In this document: positions 1 to 7,025 of the stretch, piece after piece | How the letters are laid out: every line of letters starts with the position of its first letter | Numbering within the stretch: position 1 is the first letter of the stretch | Origin: Bacteroidota bacterium | GTDB taxonomy: Bacteria; Bacteroidota; Bacteroidia; 2-12-FULL-35-15 | DNA length: 9,828 nucleotides | Assembly (NCBI GenBank): GCA_023251855.1 | Contig: JAHEYA010000054.1 | Span: 1 to 9,828 of the forward strand | Direction: 5' to 3' | Notes under the pieces: model-generated | Databases searched by the model: none | What the model saw: the letters and a program-made list of their open reading frames with translations, nothing else | What the model was told of the DNA's origin: nothing | Program-made: the position numbers and the translations under genes

Positions 1-610
1 AAAACCAAAAACCAAATATTTTTACAACTGGAGTATATTTTGGATGATTTAAACCAAGAGTTTGAAAAGCAGATTGAAAACCATGTATCAAATGATAAGC
101 TAAAGAAATAACGCCTAACACATATACAACAACAACAAAAGGGTTTGCAAACACTTCATTCATTTCATCAAACAAAGTTGCTTTGCCACTTGTAATTTCG
201 TCTGTAAAGCGACTTACAACCCAAAAGTGTTTTAAGTGAATGATCAAAAAAAGTAACAGCAGTGTTCCTAAAAGGCCCATGGAACGTGAATACCATGTAC
301 TGTTTGCTTTTCCATTATTTACCGAATATTTTATCGGACGAGCCTTGTTATTTTGCAACGTTAAAATTAATGCCTGCACAATATGAAGAATAATGCCAAT
401 GAATAATACGATTTCCATAGCTCGTATAACAGGGTTGTGTGCCATAAATTCAGCTCCCGCATTAAATGTTACTCCCCCATCATTAAAAAAAATGAATGCA
501 TTAATTGTGCAGTGAACTATAAGAAAGGAAACTAAGAATAAGCCGGTTATACTCATTACCAGTTTCTTTCCGAGTGATGATTGTAAAAATTGTGTTGAAG
601 TTGAACTCAT
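1..610 (-). CDS. sdhC: Succinate dehydrogenase cytochrome b subunit (b558 family), C-terminus cut by the window edge
   Basis: This is the membrane anchor of succinate dehydrogenase / fumarate reductase (complex II), which carries heme b and passes electrons between the SdhAB head and the quinone pool. The minus strand is open from ATG at 610 to the left edge, giving 203 residues without a stop. The N-terminus reads MSSTSTQFLQSSLGKKLVMS. About five hydrophobic helices are visible, near residues 15-38, 62-84, 108-130, 154-176 and 190 onward. Histidines at about 33, 76, 125/128 and 173/176 lie in successive helices, as expected for the di-heme b558 anchors such as Wolinella FrdC. Bacteroidota homologues are a little over 200 residues, so only a short C-terminal piece should be missing. 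In this phylum sdhA and sdhB usually follow, which would place them beyond the left edge (inference). A good promoter lies just upstream. Confidence 0.9.
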   Translation of the reverse strand, partial: MSSTSTQFLQSSLGKKLVMSITGLFLVSFLIVHCTINAFIFFNDGGVTFNAGAEFMAHNPVIRAMEIVLFIGIILHIVQALILTLQNNKARPIKYSVNNGKANSTWYSRSMGLLGTLLLLFLIIHLKHFWVVSRFTDEITSGKATLFDEMNEVFANPFVVVVYVLGVISLAYHLIHGFQSAFQTLGLNHPKYTPVVKIFGFWF

Positions 611-649
611 AAAAAAATCTGATTTAATGGTTTTTTATTTTTTGTGCAA

Positions 650-681
650 CAAATGTAACACCCAGAATCATTTCTATCAAA
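650..681 (-). promoter_or_regulatory. Bacteroidota-type promoter for sdhC
   Basis: Read on the minus strand, there is TTTG (681-678), a 20-nt spacer, then TACATTTG (657-650). This matches the phylum's consensus of TTTG, about 20 nt, then TAnnTTTG, exactly in both boxes. The -7 box ends 39 nt before the sdhC ATG, so the leader would be about 35 nt. It is the best promoter match in the window. Confidence 0.75.
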
Positions 682-763
682 TAAATAAGGATTTCATTTA
701 ACTTTATTTATTTCATTATATGAATAATATTTCCAAACTTTGTGGCTCAAACTACTACAAATT

Positions 764-787
764 ACGAATGAAAACGAATGACGAATA
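764..787. repeat. Three short ACGAAT(G/A) iterations upstream of the aminopeptidase gene
   Basis: ACGAATG occurs at 764-770 and 774-780, followed at once by ACGAATA at 781-787, in the gap between sdhC and the divergent peptidase gene. It could be an operator-like array or simply low-complexity drift. A weak -7-like AAACTTTG (one mismatch) sits upstream at 736-743. Confidence 0.3.
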
Positions 788-830
788 AAAACAATTAATC
801 AGTAATTCCAAGAATAATTAAAAACCGATT

Positions 831-2120
831 ATGAAGTATTTGCCTGTAAACTCCAAGTTGTACATTGAAAACCGGAAACGGTTTGCAAAAAAATTAAAAC
901 CTAATTCGATAGCAGTTTTTAATTCGAATGATATACTACCGACAAATGCTGATGGTACTATGGCATTCATTCAAAATGCCGATCTGTTTTATCTTTCAGG
1001 TATTGATCAGGAAGAAAGTATTTTGGTGATTTTTCCGGATGCTGCTGAAAAAAGCAATCGCGAAATTCTTTTTCTTAAAGAAACCAATGAATATATTGCT
1101 ATTTGGGAAGGGCATAAGTATACCAAGGAAGAAGCAACCAAAATATCCGGAGTTGGAAAAGTTTATTGGATGAAAGATTTTTTTACGGTTTTTAACGCTT
1201 TGATGTGTGAGGCTGAAAATGTGTATCTGAATACCAATGAACATCTCCGGGCTTTTGTTGAAATTCAAACCCGTGATGCTCGTTTTATTAAATTTTGTCA
1301 GGAACGATATCCTTTACATAATTATAACCGATCAGCTCCTATTATGCATGAATTGCGAGCTATCAAATCAAAATATGAGATAGAAGTGATGCAACAAGCT
1401 TGCAGCATTACTGAAAAAGGCTTTCGCAAATTATTAGGTTTTGTAAAACCTGGGGTTATGGAATACGAAATTGAAGCAGAATTGGCAAGTGAATTTATTC
1501 GTAATCGTTCTCGCGGTTTTGCTTATGGGCCAATCATTGCATCAGGCGCTAATGCCTGCGTTCTGCATTATACAGATAACAATAAGGAATGTAGATCAGG
1601 TGATGTGATTCTGCTTGATGTGGCTGCTGAGTATGGAAATTATGCAAGCGATTTAACCCGTTGTTTACCTGTAAATGGAAAATTCACAAAACGCCAGAAA
1701 GAGGTTTATAATGCGGTATTGCGAGTAATGCGTGGAGCAATTAAGATGCTGGTTGTTGGAAACAATATTACTGATTATCATATAGCAGTAGGTAAATTAA
1801 TGGAAGTAGAACTAATTGGTTTGGGTTTGTTGAATAAAAAAGAAGTGGAAAAACAAAATCCAGATTCACCTTTATATAAAAAATATTTTGTTCACGGAAC
1901 CTCTCATTTTATAGGTCTGGATGTTCATGACATAGGAAGTAAGTACCGTTTATTTGAGACAGGTATGGTGTTTACTTGTGAGCCGGGGATTTATATTCCC
2001 GAAGAAAATTTGGGCATTCGTTTAGAAGATGATATTTTGATTACAAAAAATGGCCCAGTTAATTTAATGGCAAACATCCCAATTGAAGCGGATGAAATAG
2101 AAAAATTAATGAAAAAATAA
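831..2120 (+). CDS. pepP: Xaa-Pro aminopeptidase (peptidase family M24B, PepP-like)
   Basis: This metallopeptidase removes an N-terminal residue that precedes proline and is probably cytoplasmic, as no signal peptide is seen. Residues 1 to about 150 form the aminopeptidase P N-terminal (AMP_N) domain, and residues 170-429 form the pita-bread M24 domain. All five expected metal ligands are visible, aligned by motif to E. coli PepP: D263 (LLDVAAEYGN), D274 (SDLTR), H359 (HGTSH), E384 (CEPG) and E399 (RLEDD). The supporting active-site histidines H246, H355 and H366 are also present. The length of 429 aa is close to E. coli PepP (441 aa). The ATG at 831 gives a normal AMP_N start, and there is no Shine-Dalgarno site, as usual for the phylum. 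The next gene follows 4 nt after the stop, so the two are probably co-transcribed. The function is secure, but the gene symbol is by family. Confidence 0.93.
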   Translation: MKYLPVNSKLYIENRKRFAKKLKPNSIAVFNSNDILPTNADGTMAFIQNADLFYLSGIDQEESILVIFPDAAEKSNREILFLKETNEYIAIWEGHKYTKEEATKISGVGKVYWMKDFFTVFNALMCEAENVYLNTNEHLRAFVEIQTRDARFIKFCQERYPLHNYNRSAPIMHELRAIKSKYEIEVMQQACSITEKGFRKLLGFVKPGVMEYEIEAELASEFIRNRSRGFAYGPIIASGANACVLHYTDNNKECRSGDVILLDVAAEYGNYASDLTRCLPVNGKFTKRQKEVYNAVLRVMRGAIKMLVVGNNITDYHIAVGKLMEVELIGLGLLNKKEVEKQNPDSPLYKKYFVHGTSHFIGLDVHDIGSKYRLFETGMVFTCEPGIYIPEENLGIRLEDDILITKNGPVNLMANIPIEADEIEKLMKK

Positions 2121-2124
2121 TTTC

Positions 2125-2964
2125 CTGAAACGTTTTTTTGATTTTATTCTATTTGGCAATATATATGTTGCTTTGGGTGCTGTTTGTTTAGTGCAAAGCT
2201 CAATTATTCAACTTAAACTTACCAGCCATTTAATTCCCTACTCTCTTCTTGTTTTTTTTGCTACTCTTTTTATCTACAATTTACAACGTGTTTTTTACAA
2301 GCCGGCATTAGAAAAAGTCGAGATTTCTATTCGAAGAAAATGGATCTTCAAAAATCAGATAACCCTCAAACTATTAATATTGATTGGTTGTATAGGAGGA
2401 GGGATTTCTTTTTTTTTTATTGAGCACTCCATTTTTTTTTATCTAACTCCTTTGCTAATCTTGTCTTTATTATATTTTCTTCCATTTATTAGATTGCGCA
2501 AAAATCCAGGATTAAAACTTTTTACTCTCGTAATCGTTTGGAGCATAGTAACTGCATTAGTGCCAATGTTATTAGACAATGTAGAGGTAGTTAGCACACA
2601 AAATAGTTTGCATGTTTTATTGCGTTTTTGTTTTTTGTTGGGAATCTGTATACCTTTTGATATAAGGGATTTAGAGATCGATAAAGCGGAAACCGTTTCT
2701 ACTATACCTCATTTAATGGGTGAAAATAAGGCAAGATGGTTAGCTTTCGGATGTATGTTGGTGTATATAGCTTTAATTGTATTGGATTTTGGAATGGATT
2801 TTATCAACCCCAAAATTTTCTTAACTCTCCTGCTTTCTGCCTTTATAAATACTGGAATAGTCTTAATGAGCAACTCAAAACGAAGTGAATATTTTTATGT
2901 TGCCGGAGTTGATGGGACTATGATTCTACAAGGTATTCTGTTATTGGCCATTGATTATTTTTAA
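2125..2964 (+). CDS. UbiA-superfamily-like integral membrane protein of unknown substrate; start codon uncertain
   Basis: This is a polytopic membrane protein with about seven or eight hydrophobic segments. The strongest clue is the stretch reading FDIRDLEIDKAETVSTIPHL, followed by MGENKAR. It matches the second Asp-rich motif of UbiA-type prenyltransferases (DxxxDxxxD, then T-P, then a short G). The first motif (NDxxDxxxD) is not present; the matching loop reads YNLQRVFYKP. Enzymatic activity is therefore doubtful and the substrate is unknown. No ATG or GTG lies in frame upstream. TTG at 2173 is the first conventional alternative (263 aa), but the open frame continues back to 2113. That extension encodes LKRFFDFILFGNIYVALGAV, which looks like a real basic plus hydrophobic N-terminus. 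CTG at 2125 would give 279 aa, starting 4 nt after the peptidase stop. T-runs of 10 (2409-2418) and 9 (2432-2440) lie inside the gene. The family call is fairly good; the start is unsure. Confidence 0.7.
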   Translation: MKRFFDFILFGNIYVALGAVCLVQSSIIQLKLTSHLIPYSLLVFFATLFIYNLQRVFYKPALEKVEISIRRKWIFKNQITLKLLILIGCIGGGISFFFIEHSIFFYLTPLLILSLLYFLPFIRLRKNPGLKLFTLVIVWSIVTALVPMLLDNVEVVSTQNSLHVLLRFCFLLGICIPFDIRDLEIDKAETVSTIPHLMGENKARWLAFGCMLVYIALIVLDFGMDFINPKIFLTLLLSAFINTGIVLMSNSKRSEYFYVAGVDGTMILQGILLLAIDYF

Positions 2965-3150
2965 CACTTTTAAATTGCATTTTAGCTCTCTATTTTGTAA
3001 CTTGCAGAACAGGAATTACCAAGTACAGAATTATTGAAACCTCTTTTAATTCAGCCCGTACAATGTTGTATTGTTGAAAACGTTTGTTCACAAGTTTTCA
3101 ATGATAATAAACTAAGCATATTTTAAACCAGTATTTTTATAAAAAATATT

Positions 3151-4572
3151 TTGAAAGCCACAAATATTCCATATAAATTACTTCCAAAAGCATTGCTAGT
3201 GTTGATGTTTGGGCTGTGCATTTCTGCAACATCACAAACCGATGTTAGTAAAATTTCTGTCATTGAAAAGTATGTAGTTGGTTACAATGATGTAACTAAA
3301 ATGAGATTCATCAATGATTCTATATTATACTCTGAAGGATGGCATACGCTTCCTCAACCAAAATTCTGGCAGCAGATAATGAAACTTTCACCTGATTCAG
3401 CAATTATAAGCACTGCAGTTGACCGACAGATATTTTGCCGTATTTGTTTTAAGGATTGGAATGAGATGACTGAATCACAAAAGATGTGTTATAAAGATAG
3501 CATTCGTAAAGCTAATAATGTCCCGGATAGTTTAAGTGTGTTTGTTACCGCAGGAAAGAAAGATTTTTATCAATTTAAAAAAGTGCTTCCTGTAATAAGT
3601 ACTTCCATAAATGTTTTTAAACAAAATGGTGTTGATCCTTGGTATGCCCAAGCAATATTGTTGATCGAGAGTCCGGGAAAAATGAATACTAAATCTAATG
3701 TTGGTGCTAATGGGCCTTTTCAATTAATGAAAGGTGTTGCCAGGAACATGGGCTTAAAAGTAAATGGACAAATAGATGAACGGTCGGACATAGAAAAATC
3801 TGCTTTAGGTGCTTCGAGGTTACTAAGTCGTATTTGTATACCATATGTAAGAACAATGCTTGATAGCGCCCATTTAAAGTACAACGAAACTGATTTGTGG
3901 TTCCGTTTATTGGTTTTACATGCATATCATGCAGGTGCAGGAAATGTTGCAGGAGTGATACGTAAAATAAACCCTTGTGAAGGTGGGATGCAGCTAATAC
4001 AAACGGTTTGGCAAACCTCTTACAAAGGATTTAAAAATGCATCACAAAATTATTCTCAGTTGGCTTTGGCTGCATTTTGTAATTTCGATCAAATGGTAAT
4101 GCAGGCAAATGATTCTGTCTATCTGATTGATGGAGATAGAATGTTAAACGCCTATGCAAGCTGCAAATGGGCACCTTATGATAAATGTTGTTATTTAGGA
4201 AATTGCATTTCGAAATATGAATCTGATCTGGTGGATGGAATAATTCCTTTTGATTATTATATTGCTAAAACTCAGGTTGTTCAAAATGAGCTGGCTATGT
4301 TAGCTCCATATCAGTTGGCATTAAGTGATGAGCATTATAATGATATTGGTTTTAAATTGCTTAAAGCAAAAAAAATGGATGATGCTTATAAAGTTTTTAA
4401 ACTGAATGAAACGTATTGTCCTGATTCATGGAGTGTTTATCATGGTTTAGGAGAAACCTACCGTTTAATGGGTCAAAAAGAATTAGCATTGCTAAACTAC
4501 AAAAAGTCATTGCAACTAAACCCCAATAATGAAGAAAGTCTGCGGGGCATTAACAGATTAGGCGGTAGGTAA
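3151..4572 (+). CDS. Secreted lytic transglycosylase (GH23 / SLT domain) with C-terminal TPR repeats
   Basis: This protein probably cleaves peptidoglycan glycan strands in the periplasm, forming 1,6-anhydromuramyl ends. Residues 1-28 look like a signal peptide: lysines at 2, 9 and 13, then ALLVLMFGLCISATS. That supports the TTG start at 3151, because the next in-frame ATG (3205) would destroy the signal. The SLT domain spans about residues 140-310. The likely catalytic Glu is E173 in LLIESPGK, followed by the variant motif VGANGPFQLMKG and by HAYHAGAGNV (258-267), which corresponds to the usual AYNAGxGNV. The C-terminus (about 393-463) holds two TPR units, the second canonical (YHGLGETYRLMGQKELALLNY). 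The region before the SLT domain, and the segment at about 338-352, contain many cysteines (C96, C99, C113, C346, C347, C352), suggesting disulfides. It lacks LysM domains, so it is not a standard MltD. It appears to be transcribed alone. Confidence 0.85.
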   Translation: MKATNIPYKLLPKALLVLMFGLCISATSQTDVSKISVIEKYVVGYNDVTKMRFINDSILYSEGWHTLPQPKFWQQIMKLSPDSAIISTAVDRQIFCRICFKDWNEMTESQKMCYKDSIRKANNVPDSLSVFVTAGKKDFYQFKKVLPVISTSINVFKQNGVDPWYAQAILLIESPGKMNTKSNVGANGPFQLMKGVARNMGLKVNGQIDERSDIEKSALGASRLLSRICIPYVRTMLDSAHLKYNETDLWFRLLVLHAYHAGAGNVAGVIRKINPCEGGMQLIQTVWQTSYKGFKNASQNYSQLALAAFCNFDQMVMQANDSVYLIDGDRMLNAYASCKWAPYDKCCYLGNCISKYESDLVDGIIPFDYYIAKTQVVQNELAMLAPYQLALSDEHYNDIGFKLLKAKKMDDAYKVFKLNETYCPDSWSVYHGLGETYRLMGQKELALLNYKKSLQLNPNNEESLRGINRLGGR

Positions 4573-4688
4573 GCTGAGGCAAATTTCCAATCCTTTTATT
4601 TTCTGATTTAAAATTAATCTTGAAAATCTGTACAATCCGTGGCAGATAAAATTTGTAATTTCACAGCCAATTGTAATCATCGCAAAAA

Positions 4689-5786
4689 ATGAAACTAAAA
4701 GAAATTACTGATTGTTTAGAAGCCTTTACCCCATTGGCTTATCAAGAGAGTTATGATAATGCAGGTTTGATTTGTGGCAATCACAATATGGATATCAAAG
4801 GGGCCCTAATTTGTTTGGATAGCACCGAAGCCATTATTGATGAAGCCATTGCGAATGGCTGTAACCTGGTAATTGCACATCATCCCATTATTTTTTCAGG
4901 ATTAAAAAAAATTACCGGAAAAAATTATGTGGAGCGGGTTATCATTAAAGCAATTCAAAATAATATTGCCATTTATGCGGCTCATACCAATTTGGATAAT
5001 GTACACTGTGGTGTGAATGCCCAAATAGCTAAAAAATTAGGACTAATAAATTGTAAAATACTTGCCCCATCTTCAAATGCGGGATTAAAAAAATTGATCA
5101 CCTTTTGTCCGGAAGCAAATGCTGAAGCGATACGAACAGCTTTGTTTGTGGCCGGTGCCGGACACATTGCTAACTACGATCAATGCAGTTTTAATACTCC
5201 CGGAACTGGTACTTTCAGAGCCGGTGAAGGAACCACCCCTTTTGTTGGCAAGCAAGGACAACAACATCGCGAAAATGAACTTAGAATAGAAACAATTTAT
5301 CCTCAACATATTGAATCAGCGTTGATTAAAGCATTGCTCAAGGCTCATCCTTATGAAGAAGTGGCTTATGACCTGGTTTCACTTACTAATACCAATAATA
5401 GGATAGGAGCAGGCTTGATAGGAGAACTCACTTCCGAAACAGATGAAATGCTGTTTTTAAAACAGCTAAAAACACTGATGAATACGGATTCAATACGTTA
5501 TACCGCTTTGCGCGATAAAAAAATAAAAAAAATAGCTGTATGTGGCGGTTCCGGTAGCTTTTTGCTTGGAGATGCAATAAAAAACGGTGCTGAACTATTC
5601 ATTACCTCAGATTTTAAATATCACCAATTTTTTGACGCAGAAAACCACATTGTTATTGCTGATATAGGGCATTATGAAACTGAACAGTTCACTATGGAAT
5701 TATTTTATGATATTTTGAAGGAAAAATTCAGTACATTTGCACTCCTTATTACAAAAATCAATACAAATCCAATTAAATATTTATAA
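4689..5786 (+). CDS. Nif3-like dinuclear metal-centre protein (DUF34 / YbgI family) with PII-like insert
   Basis: This belongs to the widespread Nif3 / YbgI family of hexameric proteins with a di-metal site. The biochemical role is not settled; some family members are annotated as GTP cyclohydrolase I type 2 homologues on thin evidence. The expected ligands are visible: H64 and H65 in VIAHHPIIFSG, D103 in HTNLDN, and H328 and E332 in DIGHYETEQ. Between the two halves, residues about 133-232 form the PII / CutA-like insert (ending KAHPYEEVAYDLV) found in the long, roughly 365-370 aa members. The length of 365 aa fits. The ATG at 4689 starts directly at the conserved MKLKEITDCLE. The stop is only 2 nt before the next gene, so this is an operon with the zinc-ribbon protein, a pairing common in Bacteroidota. 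No strong promoter is visible upstream. Confidence 0.92.
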   Translation: MKLKEITDCLEAFTPLAYQESYDNAGLICGNHNMDIKGALICLDSTEAIIDEAIANGCNLVIAHHPIIFSGLKKITGKNYVERVIIKAIQNNIAIYAAHTNLDNVHCGVNAQIAKKLGLINCKILAPSSNAGLKKLITFCPEANAEAIRTALFVAGAGHIANYDQCSFNTPGTGTFRAGEGTTPFVGKQGQQHRENELRIETIYPQHIESALIKALLKAHPYEEVAYDLVSLTNTNNRIGAGLIGELTSETDEMLFLKQLKTLMNTDSIRYTALRDKKIKKIAVCGGSGSFLLGDAIKNGAELFITSDFKYHQFFDAENHIVIADIGHYETEQFTMELFYDILKEKFSTFALLITKINTNPIKYL

Positions 5787-5788
5787 AA

Positions 5789-6556
5789 ATGGGAAAAGGT
5801 AAAACTGACGAAATTTCAGTTGAGGAAAAATTGAAAACCTTATTTGGCTTACAACTGATCGACTCAAAGATCGATAAAATTAGAATTGTTAGAGGTGAGT
5901 TACCTCTTGAAGTAAGAGATTTGGAAGACCTGGTTACCGGTTTAGAAACCCGCATTAGTCACTTTGATGAAGAGTTGGCAGCACTTGAAAATTCCATTGC
6001 AGAAAAGAAAAATGTGATGAAAGATGCTCAGGCCTTGATTAAAAAATATGAAACTCAGCAAGGCAAAGTACGTAATAACCGTGAGTATGATTCAATTACA
6101 AAAGAAATAGAATTTCAAAACCTTGAAATTCAACTTTCAGAAAAGCGTATTAAAGAGTACAAAGCCAACATTATTGCTAAAAAAGAAATAGCGGAACAAT
6201 CTCAGGAAGAATTAAAAAGCCGTCAGAAAGATCTTAAGATCAAGAAAAAAGAATTGGATGAAATAGTTGCTGAAACAGAGAAAGAAGAGGCAGCATTATT
6301 AAAAAAATCAAAAAGCTCAGAAGCTATAATTGAAGATCGTTTGTTGAATGCCTATAAACGGATCCGTGCCAATGTAATGAACGGTTTAGGTGTTGTTACT
6401 GTTGAGCGTGATGCATGTGGTGGTTGTTTTAATAAAATACCACCTCAGCGCCAATTGGATATTCGTACTCACAAAAAAATAATTGTTTGTGAACATTGTG
6501 GTAGAATTTTAGTTGATGCTGAAATTTTAACCGGCAAACAACTTGTAAAAGCATAA
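5789..6556 (+). CDS. Coiled-coil protein with C-terminal C4 zinc ribbon (DUF164 / zf-RING_7 family)
   Basis: This cytoplasmic protein of 255 aa has a long helical coiled coil, roughly residues 10-185, very rich in Glu and Lys. A C4 zinc ribbon follows, with C210 and C213 (CGGC) and C234 and C237 (CEHC). The internal motif KVRNNREYDSITKEI (about residues 93-107) is the family signature next to the hairpin turn. Family members of known structure or role include Helicobacter HP0958 (FlgZ) and chlamydial CT398 (CdsZ), which act as chaperone-like or adaptor proteins for flagellar or type III secretion parts. No such system is seen here, so the role in this organism is unknown. The gene lies 2 nt behind nif3 and is followed by a strong terminator, so the two genes form a complete transcription unit. 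The tight pairing suggests, but does not prove, a shared function. Confidence 0.9.
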   Translation: MGKGKTDEISVEEKLKTLFGLQLIDSKIDKIRIVRGELPLEVRDLEDLVTGLETRISHFDEELAALENSIAEKKNVMKDAQALIKKYETQQGKVRNNREYDSITKEIEFQNLEIQLSEKRIKEYKANIIAKKEIAEQSQEELKSRQKDLKIKKKELDEIVAETEKEEAALLKKSKSSEAIIEDRLLNAYKRIRANVMNGLGVVTVERDACGGCFNKIPPQRQLDIRTHKKIIVCEHCGRILVDAEILTGKQLVKA

Positions 6557-6574
6557 ACGATAAATAATAAATTG

Positions 6575-6612
6575 AAACGCCTTGCTTTTCACAGAGCAAG
6601 GCGTTTTTTTTT
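6575..6612 (+). terminator. Rho-independent terminator of the nif3 / zinc-ribbon operon
   Basis: A perfect 12-bp stem (AAACGCCTTGCT at 6575-6586 with AGCAAGGCGTTT at 6595-6606) has an 8-nt loop. It runs into a tract of nine T (6604-6612). It begins 19 nt after the zinc-ribbon stop codon. On the minus strand the preceding A-tract makes it partly bidirectional in form. Confidence 0.93.
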
Positions 6613-6713
6613 AATACCATTTCCAATATATTTTAGTCCATCACTCCCTCTCTTACGCTTACGCTGAAGCTTTAGCGTATGCGAATGGTGAGGGGTTGGG
6701 GCATAGATCCGTC
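6612..6713. repeat. REP-like palindromic repeat, copy 1
   Basis: This stretch starts TAATACCATTTCC and runs through a conserved ATATATTTTAGTCCATC block to GAGGGGTTGGGG. A second copy lies at 7799-7901. The left block of about 42 bp is nearly identical in both (two substitutions and two one-base gaps), and the right end shares AGGGGTTGGGG. The centre differs in sequence, but both copies keep inverted-repeat character. Here the core at 6660-6679 is a 20-nt palindrome (TACGCTGAAGC and its partner) with a single G-T pair. The copy directly abuts the T-tract of the terminator. Repeats ending in GAGGGGTTGGGGGTGAGG are, from memory, dispersed in many bacterial genomes. No transposase is present here. 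Confidence 0.75.
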
Positions 6714-6849
6714 AGGCTAATGAAAAAAACTGTTGATTGTAAATGGTTTACATTATTGGAAAGACTGAAAAAAGACTGACGTTTTCTAATTGCTTATTGA
6801 AAAAACGAAAGGATCGACCTCAAATACATTTGATAAAAAAATCAAAGGT

Positions 6850-6954
6850 CAGTCAAAGCGAGGGCAGGTGCGAAAAGCGGAAAGTGTTTGAGACTAAACG
6901 AATTTTGAATGTTTGCAATCATTTATCAGTCGAGTTTTTCCGCTCCGCTGACTG
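6850..6954. repeat. Nested imperfect hairpin of about 105 nt
   Basis: The outer arms CAGTCA (6850-6855) and TGACTG (6949-6954) are complementary. Inside them AGCGGAAA (6876-6883) pairs with TTTCCGCT (6937-6944), and GACT (6892-6895) can pair with AGTC (6928-6931). This block resembles, from memory, an intergenic repeat seen many times in Bacteroidota genomes (GCGAAAAGCGGAAAGTGTTTG followed by GAGTTTTTCCGCT). It may be a structured RNA, a repeat, or both. Confidence 0.5.
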
Positions 6955-6999
6955 GCGTTTAGATTTTTAATCAAATGAATTTGCAGTCTTGATTTTTTG

Positions 7000-7025
7000 T
7001 TTCTTTTGTATCAAAACAAAAGAAA
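7000..7025. repeat. 10-bp stem-loop, AT-rich
   Basis: TTTCTTTTGT (7000-7009) and ACAAAAGAAA (7016-7025) form a perfect 10-bp stem with a 6-nt loop. A T-run precedes it (6993-6998). On the minus strand this gives a weak stem followed by T-rich sequence, so it might act as a terminator for the kinase operon, though it lies 122 nt beyond the kinase stop. It may equally be part of the dispersed repeat. Confidence 0.4.

Noticed and set aside
996..1268. Minus-strand frame of 90 codons opposite the aminopeptidase gene
   Set aside because: It lies inside a well-supported gene on the other strand. The Phe/Asn/Ile-rich product is the expected shadow of AT-rich coding sequence.
3079..3086. AACGTTTG as a -7 box for the lytic transglycosylase gene
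   Set aside because: It has one mismatch to TAnnTTTG and no TTG at a proper distance upstream. I found nothing better in the 186-bp gap 2965-3150.
4620..4655. Possible nif3 promoter (TTG, 25 nt, AAAATTTG)
   Set aside because: The -7 box has one mismatch and the spacer is 4-5 nt too long, so it is not strong enough to list as a feature.
6743..6970. Open frame of 75 codons on the plus strand, in the gap after the terminator
   Set aside because: It lies wholly inside the inverted-repeat segment and covers the nested hairpin. It is Lys/Arg-rich with no domain, and similar stretches in repeats often produce false small genes.
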